64,000 nt of DNA from contig AP018180.1 of assembly GCA_002368155.1 (NCBI GenBank), positions 868,001-932,000 of the forward strand. The letters run 5' to 3'. The first letter of the stretch is position 1. Each line of letters begins with the position of its first letter. Shown one piece after another: positions 53,957-61,757 of the stretch. Source of the stretch: Nostoc carneum NIES-2107 (lineage in GTDB: Bacteria > Cyanobacteriota > Cyanobacteriia > Cyanobacteriales > Nostocaceae). The notes beneath the pieces are model-generated. The model did not search any database, was not told where the DNA came from, and saw only the letters and a list, made by a program, of their open reading frames with translations. Position numbers and translations under genes: made by a program.

Positions 53957-55201
53957 ATGGCAAAAGAACGCCCGCCGCTAGAGGAGATGACACTGCGGCA
54001 ATTACGCAAAGTAGCGAGTGAATATGGCATTTCTCGTTACAGCCGGATGCGTAAATCACAATTACTAGCATCTATTCAAGAAGTTCAGCGCAGCAAGTTT
54101 TCGCTTAGTCCATCTCGTTCACTGGAGGCACAGGAAACCGTGGAAGCAGCAAAATTCGAGTTAGGTCAAGAAGATCGCAATGGTGGTTTGCTCATTGATG
54201 TTGATGAGGAACTAGGAGATCTACCTGCTGGTTACGGTGAAAGCCGGATTGTACTTTTACCACGCGATCCTCAGTGGGCTTACACCTACTGGGATGTTCC
54301 CAATGAACACAAAGAAGAACTGCGGAGACAAGGGGGACAACAGCTAGCGCTGCGGATTTATGATGTTACCGACATCAATATTGATTTCCAAAGTCCCCAC
54401 AGCCTGCAAGAATATCCCGCTGATGAATTGGCTAGAGAATGGTATCTACCAATTCCTGTGAGCGATCGCGACTATGTAATTGATATTGGCTATCGTGCTG
54501 TTGACGGACGCTGGTTAGTTCTAGCGCGTTCTGCACGTGTACATATTCCTCCTGTCTATCCTTCAGATTGGATTGAAGATGTATTCGTCACCGTCAACTT
54601 TGAAGAAGACTTGCGTGGTAAGACTGTTTACGAATTGGTTCCCCCAGCCAAGAAAATTGCTACCACAGCCTATGCTAACGGTAACCCCATTTACGACCAA
54701 ATCTTTGGTATGGCGGAATCTGCCGAAGCACAACGGGTTGCAGGTTCTCTTTTTGGTTCCATGCAACACGTACCTGGTTCTGTAACCCCAGAACAAGCTA
54801 TCAGCTCCTACATTTTCCCATCCGGTGTAGGTATGTGGGCAGTTCCCACCACCTCTGGTTTAAATATGTCTGGTGTGGGAATGTCTGGCGTTGGCTTCTC
54901 CGCCTCCGCTGTACCAGTACGTCCTCGCAAGTTCTGGTTAATTGCTGATGCTGAATTAATTGTCTACGGTGCAACTGAACCAGATGCTACCGTGACAATT
55001 GGCGGTCGTCCAATTAAGCTGAATCCAGATGGTACATTCCGCTTCCAGATGTCCTTCCAAGATGGTTTAATCGACTATCCTATTTTGGCTGTTGCTGCTG
55101 ATGGCGAGCAAACCCGCTCAATTCACATGAAGTTTAATCGTGAAACACCATCCCGCAATACCAATACCAAAGACGAAGCCGTTTTAGAATGGCTGTCTTA
55201 G
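53957..55201 (+). CDS. DUF4912 protein with Rho-N/SAP-like N-terminus
   Basis: 414 aa. Residues 1-42 (LEEMTLRQLRKVASEYGISRYSRMRKSQLLASI) form a Rho_N/SAP-like helix-extended-helix that often binds nucleic acid. The DUF4912 domain spans about 80-200 (LLPRDPQWAYTYWDVPNEHKEELR, LRIYDVTDI, EWYLPIPVSDRDYVIDIGY). After a Gly/Ser/Met-rich stretch (about 285-315) a C-terminal Ig-like part (about 318-395: AELIVYGATEPDATVTIGG, NPDGTFRFQMSF) looks like a repeat fold. Function is unknown. The nucleic-acid link is inferred from the first 42 residues only. Confidence 0.85.
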   Translation: MAKERPPLEEMTLRQLRKVASEYGISRYSRMRKSQLLASIQEVQRSKFSLSPSRSLEAQETVEAAKFELGQEDRNGGLLIDVDEELGDLPAGYGESRIVLLPRDPQWAYTYWDVPNEHKEELRRQGGQQLALRIYDVTDINIDFQSPHSLQEYPADELAREWYLPIPVSDRDYVIDIGYRAVDGRWLVLARSARVHIPPVYPSDWIEDVFVTVNFEEDLRGKTVYELVPPAKKIATTAYANGNPIYDQIFGMAESAEAQRVAGSLFGSMQHVPGSVTPEQAISSYIFPSGVGMWAVPTTSGLNMSGVGMSGVGFSASAVPVRPRKFWLIADAELIVYGATEPDATVTIGGRPIKLNPDGTFRFQMSFQDGLIDYPILAVAADGEQTRSIHMKFNRETPSRNTNTKDEAVLEWLS

Positions 55202-55236
55202 AAATTTTGCATTGACTCCAGATTGAATAAATTTTT

Positions 55237-55267
55237 ACCCGCTATAGTAATTCTGTAGCGGGTTTTT
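55237..55267 (+). terminator. terminator of the DUF4912 gene
   Basis: An 8-bp stem ACCCGCTA / TAGCGGGT with an 11-nt loop, followed by TTTTG, 36 nt after the stop codon. Confidence 0.75.
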
Positions 55268-55364
55268 GTATTTAAAGGGTAATGGGTAATGGGTAATTGG
55301 TAATTGGTCATGAAAAACACCAAATACCAATACCAAACACCAAATACCAAACAGCAACGAACAA

Positions 55365-56288
55365 ATGAAAAAATTATTTTTATTATCTATTGTTGTAATC
55401 ACGCTCAATCTATTATCTGGCTGTAAAGATAATACATCCAATGCAGCCCAAGAATTAGCCAAGACTACTTGTATTGGCAAAAATGCTAATTTTAGCATTG
55501 AATTTTTCAAAGCTAATAATCTAGGGAAAAAATTTGATAGAGGGATAAATCATGTGATTGTTTTTAACCCTCGCTCAGAAAAATTAGATTTTAAGGTAAA
55601 TGTTGGACTAGCTCATAAACTTTACGCCAAAAATAGTCAAGGAAAATTGCGTAAGGAATATGTACCCAAAATCTTTCGAGAAATCATTACGGATGAAAAT
55701 TCTAAATTAAACGGACAAACTCCCATAGCAGCAATTAATGCTGATTATATAGGCACTGATAACAAACCACAGGGGTTAAATATTTCTCGCGGATTCGATT
55801 ATTCTGGCGACTTTAAAAATAAACGTTCTTCTTTTGGGGTATCTGGAGGTAACCCAAAAAATAGAAAAGCTACTATCCAGGCTGGTAGAAGAAAAGAGGA
55901 AATTCTTAATTACAACCTTGTAGGCGGTAATGGGCGATTTTATCGGAGTGGTCAATTTAAAGATATTTGTAATGATTTGGGAGCATTTGCTTGTAAACAA
56001 GCAACGAATCGTTCTTTAGCTGCAATCACCAATCAAGGATATGTAATTTTGCTAGTGAATGATGCTAAAGCTAATTCTAATATTGAATTTTCCCAAAATA
56101 ATCAAGAATTATTACCAGATAAATTTGATGATGTTCTAGAAGGTATTGCTAATAATAATTGTTTGGGCAAAATTCAAGAAGGAATATTATTTGATGGTGG
56201 GATGTCTCCCGGCTTATTTTACAATAATAAAATATATGTAGAAAATGCAGGGCCGATAGGTTCAGTATTTTTAATATATAAAAAATAA
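55365..56288 (+). CDS. phosphodiester glycosidase (NAGPA/DUF2233) family lipoprotein
   Basis: 307 aa. A lipoprotein signal (LFLLSIVVITLNLLSGC, lipobox LLSGC, Cys20) anchors it in a membrane facing the periplasm. The catalytic domain matches the NAGPA/DUF2233 fold: PIAAINADYIGTDNKPQGLNISRG, LAAITNQGYVILLVND, and near the C-terminus ILFDGGMSPGLFYNN and the final GPIGSVFLIYK. Members cleave sugar-phosphodiester or related bonds; the substrate here is unknown. Adenine-rich codon use is stronger than in the neighbours. It stands alone. Confidence 0.82.
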   Translation: MKKLFLLSIVVITLNLLSGCKDNTSNAAQELAKTTCIGKNANFSIEFFKANNLGKKFDRGINHVIVFNPRSEKLDFKVNVGLAHKLYAKNSQGKLRKEYVPKIFREIITDENSKLNGQTPIAAINADYIGTDNKPQGLNISRGFDYSGDFKNKRSSFGVSGGNPKNRKATIQAGRRKEEILNYNLVGGNGRFYRSGQFKDICNDLGAFACKQATNRSLAAITNQGYVILLVNDAKANSNIEFSQNNQELLPDKFDDVLEGIANNNCLGKIQEGILFDGGMSPGLFYNNKIYVENAGPIGSVFLIYKK

Positions 56289-56365
56289 AAGACTTACAGA
56301 TAATCGTAGAGGCATAATATTTTGTTTTTTGTTTATCGTTATTTAGTTACAGTTTCTCTAGGTAA

Positions 56366-56500
56366 ATAAGTTACAGGGTATCGCCGTTCATAAATTCAAG
56401 AGATGCTGATTTAGAGGGTGGAAATCTACAAGGAGTAAACTTGCTGGGTGTTGATTTAGAAGGTGCAGCTATATGGGATGAACATCATGGTTGGAAGAAT
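56366..56500 (+). pseudogene. fragment of a pentapeptide-repeat protein
   Basis: The frame from about 56399 reads DADLEGGNLQGVNLLGVDLEGAAIW, i.e. about five A(D/N)LxG pentapeptide units, with no start codon and a stop at 56363. After AAIW the sequence loses the repeat pattern and becomes an unrelated open stretch to 56659. This looks like the decayed remnant of a pentapeptide-repeat gene. Confidence 0.55.
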
Positions 56501-57567
56501 ATCCTGAATAATTTACGTCTTATTGTTCAACCTTTTATCCTTTTCAATCTGATAAAACCTTGGCTCAGGGTATTTTATATTCCTCAACTTTTTACAAGAT
56601 TTTCTTACCTTATTAGCCTCATGAATACCTTGCACAATCATCTATTTTTATCACTTTGAGCAGACTTATTTGCTTTTTACTCTACCTAGAGTGACACAAG
56701 AAAGATAGATATGAATCAGCAAAATTTTCATTCTTGGTCGGTAATAAACCAAATCAGAAAAAAAGAAATCAGTAAAATTATTAATGAGATGATTTCATGA
56801 ATCATTTGTCAAAGGGAACAGGGAACAGCAAAAATTGAATTGGAAAGCAGCATCATTTTGAATTTGTAATTCTTTAGTCCCTAATCTCCATTAACTATGA
56901 GTCATGTAACTCCAGGCGAACATAACTGCAATCGTCACCCTGGGTTAGATATCCATATTTTGAAACATTTAATGACTCAACTACTGTGAAGATGAGGTTT
57001 TTATTCAGCTAAATTTCTTACCTCACAGCTATTTGTACCAGATATTATATCCTGACAAGAATTAATCTCAGTTTATTTACTAACAGTATTTAATACCTAT
57101 GTCTTTTGATAATGACATAGAATACTTTGACAATCAACTCCAGTACAAAGTTTTTAACTATACAGATAGGGTTGCAAACTATTATCCAGCAAGCATCTCA
57201 CAAAGATGGCTACGGCTATACCAAGTGGCGAAAAGCTTGATATAGATAGATTTCTGCTCTGGACAATGCTGTAAATCAAAAAAATATTGGCTTGAGTGTT
57301 ATCGTCAAGCAATAAAGATGATATGATTTGCTTAATATACTGTAAATCAATCAATTTTAAGTATTTTATACTTATCCGCTTACATAAAATCAATATGGCT
57401 GCTGCTTTAACTGTCAAGAAATGAACTTGTCCTTAAAGAGCTTATGTGACGAAGTAGAGAATTGGTAGGGAGATCAAGGGAATAACAAAGCTGGATAGAA
57501 ATACCAAACACAAAGGCAAAATGCGTAAGTCTTAAGCCCAACAGTCAAATCTCAAATCTGGAATTTT
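56501..57567. other. about 1 kb without a confident gene
   Basis: Only short, AT-biased reading frames occur (for example 57154-57417 on the minus strand), without ribosome-binding sites or recognisable domains. No RNA gene or repeat family was identified. Probably decayed DNA continuing from the pentapeptide fragment. Confidence 0.5.
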
Positions 57568-58212
57568 ATGACTCATACAACTATTCTCGAATCATTAATA
57601 ACAGACGAATGGTTTATTGATAGTCCTGACTTACATGAGTTTGTGGCGATCGCCAAAGAAATTGTCTCTAACACAACTCGCGATCGCCAAGAAACGCTCA
57701 ATACTCTGAAACCTTATTTTGCCGCACTCTTGGAAAAACAAGATTGGTTACCAGTACAATTCGCTCAACCTAATCACCATAGCGGTTTGGGAGATGGAAT
57801 TGGGCAATGGTTGCTGTACCGTTCGAGCGATCGCTCGCTGACTATCTTTAGTTTGGTAATTCCGCCTAATTCTATTACTCCCGTCCATGATCATTTATCT
57901 TGGGGACTTGTGGGTTTATATAAAGGTAGACAAGAAGAAACTGTCTATCGTCGCTTAGATAAAGGTGATGTAGAAGGACGGGCGCAGTTACAAAATCTTG
58001 GTGTCTATAAAGTAAAAAGTGGTGATATTTACCGTTTATTACCACCAGATGGAGACATTCATGCTGTAAAAGCTACAACAGTATTTACTCCTTCCATCTC
58101 CATTCATGTCATGGGAAATGATACTGGTAATATTTTGCGAAACCAATATTTCCCAGAACAAGGAATTGTTAGGTCTTTTCGTTCGGGATATTCTAATACA
58201 CTTTATAAATAA
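57568..58212 (+). CDS. cysteine dioxygenase-like cupin protein
   Basis: 214 aa. The helical N-terminal part (1-75) is followed by a cupin core: the metal-binding HDH in ITPVHDHLSWGLVGLYKGRQEE and a third His in GDIHAV, with ISIHVMGNDTG closing the barrel. This pattern fits bacterial cysteine/thiol dioxygenase homologues (PF05995-like), which oxidise cysteine or mercaptopropionate to sulfinates. The exact thiol is unknown. No neighbouring sulfur genes are seen. Confidence 0.82.
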   Translation: MTHTTILESLITDEWFIDSPDLHEFVAIAKEIVSNTTRDRQETLNTLKPYFAALLEKQDWLPVQFAQPNHHSGLGDGIGQWLLYRSSDRSLTIFSLVIPPNSITPVHDHLSWGLVGLYKGRQEETVYRRLDKGDVEGRAQLQNLGVYKVKSGDIYRLLPPDGDIHAVKATTVFTPSISIHVMGNDTGNILRNQYFPEQGIVRSFRSGYSNTLYK

Positions 58213-58302
58213 TTAATTGTGCAAAATTAAATTTATAGGTGTAGAAAATGAGCAGGGAACAGAGAGCTACTTTCTATCCCTGCAACAGTTCTTCAAATGC
58301 TT

Positions 58303-58402
58303 ATACCAAATCAAATAATGTTTGCGACACATCAATATATTCTAGAGGGCAAGGCAGTGCCTTGCCCCTACAATCTGTCGCATTCTTGTTTCAAATTGGT
58401 AT
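58303..58402. repeat. 100-bp MITE-like element, family ATACCAA (copy 2)
   Basis: Almost the same sequence and orientation as 14839-14944, with ends ATACCAAATCAAA and TTTCAAATTGGTAT and a central GGCAAGGCAGTGCCTTGCC palindrome. It lies in the gap after the dioxygenase gene and partly overlaps an open frame that is not coding. Confidence 0.88.
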
Positions 58403-58461
58403 TAGATATAGCCCATCGTAGACATCGCATATTTTTCTACTGCTGGCAAAAACTCACAAGG

Positions 58462-58689
58462 ATGAACATGATGTTTCATGGCATAGAACAAGAATTTTCC
58501 GACGGAGAACCTTGGTCATTTAGGCAATGTTCCCAGTTACCGCCTCATCTTAAGTTAGTAGTAGAACACGAACAGGGACAGCGAGATATTTGGGAATTTC
58601 AAAATGAAAAATTGGAGAGTAATACTAATTCTCCAAAATTAAGCAACAGATTCAAACTCAGAAATTATTTTGCTCTCTGGTTTTCTTAA
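58462..58689 (+). CDS. small hypothetical protein
   Basis: 75 aa from the ATG at 58462, preceded by ACAAGG. The product reads MNMMFHGIEQEFSDGEPWSFRQ, then LPPHLKLVVEHEQGQRDIWEF and a Lys/Asn-rich tail. The open frame continues upstream into the MITE-like element without a credible start. No family recognised; a truncated gene next to a mobile-like element is possible. Confidence 0.4.
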   Translation: MNMMFHGIEQEFSDGEPWSFRQCSQLPPHLKLVVEHEQGQRDIWEFQNEKLESNTNSPKLSNRFKLRNYFALWFS

Positions 58690-58834
58690 CTTTGAATTGG
58701 AATAGTGTGCTTGAGTTATAGGGGTGAGCGAAAAAAGGTGTGGGAGGAGTGGGGAGTGTGGGGAGTGTGGAGGGTAATTTTTTGGATACTTAGCTAGAAA
58801 TCCCACACAAAATTTCGTTCACCCGAGTTATAGA

Positions 58835-58931
58835 AATCATATTTGATTTTTGAAATTCTCGTAGGGTTTGTTAGTGATAGCGTAACGCAACGGTAGCGTT
58901 GCTGAGATTTTTTCATAAATCAAATCGGATT
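58835..58931. repeat. 97-bp MITE-like element, family AATC-ATTTGATTTTTGAAA
   Basis: The left end AATCATATTTGATTTTTGAAA and the right end TTTCATAAATCAAATCGGATT are inverted repeats with 18 of 21 matches. The interior holds GTTAGTGATAGCGTAACGCA, shared in reverse with 7162-7233. Confidence 0.75.
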
Positions 58932-58953
58932 GCTACATATAGCAGACAAAATC

Positions 58954-59664
58954 TTATAACTGTAATTCTAAAAACCACTCATAACCTGCTTTCAACATCG
59001 GTTTAGCATTTTGTACAATTATGCTGCCATGCGCCATAATAATTCGTTCAAAATTCCAAGACAGAATTTGTTGAATTGAATGCTGGACTTTGATTTTATT
59101 TTGAGTTGCCATTTTTTCCAATAATGATGGACGGAGTTGCTTATAAGAGCCTAAAAGTTGAGCTATTAACTTTGTTTTTAGTGAAAATTTCTCATCAAAA
59201 TGAAAAACTATATCAGTGACAATCAAAGTCTGGCTTTTGTTATGAAAAAAGACGCATTCATTCAGCGGTGAAATTCCATTTAAATCGAATGTGTTAAATC
59301 CTGCTACTAATACATACTCAACGCAACCAATCTGATGAATGCTATCATTGCTAATAATTTGGTCAATCTGTAAATCGGGTCGTTTGTCCTGCATTCCAGA
59401 TACTGCCCATAGTTTTGCATGGGGGTAATAGCGCTGAAATTCTGCAACAAACAGATGATGATATAAGTTAGGAACAACAATGTAAATTACTTCACCCAAT
59501 TGATTGAGCGCATTGATAGTTGCGTTATCTATCTTAATTGGGGAGATAATCATTAATTGATTGTTGCTCAGACGAATTACCGTCATCCTCGTTCCTACTT
59601 CCAAGCCAAAATATTTTAAGGGTTGTTCCGCAACCCAAAGGTCATTATCAATCGCTTTCAGCAT
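58954..59664 (-). CDS. DUF4336 (metallo-beta-lactamase-like) protein
   Basis: 236 aa. N-terminal LWVAEQPLKYFGLEVGTRMTVIRL and ISPIKI, then the VVPNLYHHLFVAEFQRYYPHAKLWAV block, ECVFFHNKSQTLIVTDIVFHF, and IIMAHGSII, match the DUF4336 pattern. This is a distant metallo-beta-lactamase-fold family in which the usual HxHxDH motif is reduced to histidines such as HHL and AHG. Enzymatic activity is unknown. Its stop-to-start relation with the MAPEG gene (33 bp apart, same strand) suggests an operon. Confidence 0.82.
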   Translation of the reverse strand: MLKAIDNDLWVAEQPLKYFGLEVGTRMTVIRLSNNQLMIISPIKIDNATINALNQLGEVIYIVVPNLYHHLFVAEFQRYYPHAKLWAVSGMQDKRPDLQIDQIISNDSIHQIGCVEYVLVAGFNTFDLNGISPLNECVFFHNKSQTLIVTDIVFHFDEKFSLKTKLIAQLLGSYKQLRPSLLEKMATQNKIKVQHSIQQILSWNFERIIMAHGSIIVQNAKPMLKAGYEWFLELQL

Positions 59665-59697
59665 GATAATTTTTCAGTGAGAATTGTTGCTGGAATA

Positions 59698-60201
59698 TCA
59701 AAATTGCTTCACGCTGTAGTAAATACAAGCCAAACTACCGACTAGATAAACTAACCAAGTACCAAAAAAGCCAATTGCTCTACCTGGTGAAGGGCCATAA
59801 GTCTGTATTAATCCCCAAGTATGAGCAATCCGTGCAACTATTAATAGAGTCCCTAGCATCCACAACAATACCCTTTCAGCCTGCATCAACTCGAGGGCAA
59901 TCAGAAACATCAAACTCAGGGGCACGTATTCTGTAAAGTTACCATGCGCTCGAATAGTGCGTTGTAATACTCCATCTTCAATATTTTTGGTGACAATAGA
60001 CTGTTGTGTGATTTTTTCTACAAACTCAGCCCAAGCATTAGGATGATTTAAGTAATTGGGCTGTGATGCAACTTCACCTGGAGACGCACCATGCCAAATT
60101 CGAGTCCGGGTGCGTTCTATTGCTACTAAATATGACAACAATAAAGCAAGTAGCCCATGACAGCCAATAAAGAAGGTTGAAATAGGAATGAGAACCAGCA
60201 T
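59698..60201 (-). CDS. MAPEG-family membrane protein
   Basis: 167 aa with four hydrophobic segments (about 5-27, 87-108, 110-130, 143-163), the MAPEG topology. The family signature RTIRAHGNFTEYVPLSLMFLIALEL is complete; the R-x-x-x-N-x-x-E motif binds glutathione in characterised members. It probably works as a glutathione transferase or peroxidase-like enzyme in the membrane, and the substrate is unknown. Upstream of the DUF4336 gene in a likely two-gene operon, divergent from the AraC regulator, which may control it (inference from position). Confidence 0.87.
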   Translation of the reverse strand: MLVLIPISTFFIGCHGLLALLLSYLVAIERTRTRIWHGASPGEVASQPNYLNHPNAWAEFVEKITQQSIVTKNIEDGVLQRTIRAHGNFTEYVPLSLMFLIALELMQAERVLLWMLGTLLIVARIAHTWGLIQTYGPSPGRAIGFFGTWLVYLVGSLACIYYSVKQF

Positions 60202-60333
60202 TGATAATTACTTGTGGCAAAATCTTAATTTTGAAAATACTTGGCGGCAATTGTGATTGTCTTTTCAATTCTTGCGGAATATGGAAATCTGCTTTTGAGA
60301 CAATTACAGCTAAACCATTAAAATTGCGGTTAT

Positions 60334-61263
60334 ATGAGTTTGTTGAAAGAGTTTTTATTCAATCCCCCAGAACGCAAAATTCCCTTAGATCAGCCACCGC
60401 TAGAAACTTTACCGCAGTGGGGACATTGGCTAGAAACATCAGAGATGATGGTAGCCATCATTCCGCCAGGACATTTGGAAGTCAATATTCGTTCACCGCT
60501 GAACCTTGTAGTTACTAGTTTTGGGGAAACTCGAGGAATTGCTGCTTTCAATAGCGATCACCTACAACCTTACCAAGCGCTACCAGGAGGTTTTGATATT
60601 GTGCCCAATGGTACTACCTATAGTTCAGTCGAAGATGCTGCTTGTTTTGTAGTGTTTGGCTATTCCCAATCTTTTCTGGAGCGCATAGTCCAAGTTGAAG
60701 CCGAGGGACAGACAATTGAATTACAGCCGGGGCAAATTTCTAGAACTCATTGGGGATTAAGTGCTGCGATCGCAATCCAAGAGTTCTTTGATAATGGACA
60801 AATTGGTGGTGCGTTTTATTTAGAATCAGTGGCTACGGCAGTTTTAGCACAAATAATTTACCGACGTTCTAACCTATCAGGATGCTTCAAACGCTCACCA
60901 GAATTTTTAGAACCAAGCTTACTCAAGGTTGTTTTGGAATATATTAGAGCGCATCTATCCCAAGAAATAAATCTCAACCAAATTGCTGCCACAATCGGGT
61001 TTAGTCCCTATCATTTTGCACGTGCATTTAAAGTCACAACTGGATTGTCTCCTTATCAGTATGTGCTCCGGTGTCGGTTGGAGTTTGCCCAACAACTGTT
61101 ACACAATCCCCAGCTATCTTTAGCATATGTAGCAGCCGAAGCCGGATTTGGCAATCAGAGTCATATGACATCTGTGTTTCAACGAATGCTACATATCACT
61201 CCTAAGCGTTATCAGCAAGAGATCACGGGTGCTCTAGCAAAAGAATTTTCCAGTCAAATTTAA
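60334..61263 (+). CDS. AraC-family transcriptional regulator
   Basis: 309 aa. The N-terminal part (1-190) is a likely effector or dimerisation domain without a recognised name. The C-terminal two helix-turn-helix motifs (about 205-305) match AraC: LSQEINLNQIAATIGFSPYHFARAFKVTTGLSPYQYVLRCRLEFAQQLL and LAYVAAEAGFGNQSHMTSVFQRMLHITPKRYQQ. The ligand is unknown. The gene diverges from MAPEG-DUF4336 with 132 bp between start codons, a layout in which AraC proteins often control the neighbours. Confidence 0.93.
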   Translation: MSLLKEFLFNPPERKIPLDQPPLETLPQWGHWLETSEMMVAIIPPGHLEVNIRSPLNLVVTSFGETRGIAAFNSDHLQPYQALPGGFDIVPNGTTYSSVEDAACFVVFGYSQSFLERIVQVEAEGQTIELQPGQISRTHWGLSAAIAIQEFFDNGQIGGAFYLESVATAVLAQIIYRRSNLSGCFKRSPEFLEPSLLKVVLEYIRAHLSQEINLNQIAATIGFSPYHFARAFKVTTGLSPYQYVLRCRLEFAQQLLHNPQLSLAYVAAEAGFGNQSHMTSVFQRMLHITPKRYQQEITGALAKEFSSQI

Positions 61264-61757
61264 CCTAATTATCAGGAATTATTGCTAAAATTCCCGAACC
61301 AAATACCCGATGCATTTTTACATATTTCAGATGAACACACCCAATATTACAGTGACAAGACATTATGATTTTTTACCACAAATTATTACTCATATTTTTT
61401 AGTAGATTTTCGCAAACATATTAATAGTTATCTTTAAAAAGCCTGCAATTGCTCACAAGATTAATAATTTAGTGGTTATTATCCTTGAAATATTAAATCT
61501 TTTAAAATCTGGTGTTACCAATATTTTCTATTATTGCAAGGTTTATTTAATATAACTTAACAGTATTCTTTGTAAAATTTTGATATTTTCTTTTTTAGAC
61601 AACTTAATTGAACAATTAACTCGAGTAATCCCAAATTACTTGTGAAAGAGTATTATTTAATTGAACTAAAGAGCCGCAAAACCGTCTAGAGATTAGACAG
61701 ATGTACTGAAACAAATGATTTAGGATTACTTCCTTTGCATACTTACAGAAATTTGTT
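61264..61757. other. intergenic region before the patatin gene
   Basis: About 490 bp, strongly AT-rich, no gene or repeat family seen. It carries the leader of the patatin-like gene. Confidence 0.5.

Noticed and set aside
57154-57417. 87-codon minus-strand frame
   Set aside because: No ribosome-binding site, strongly AT-driven composition, no recognisable domain.
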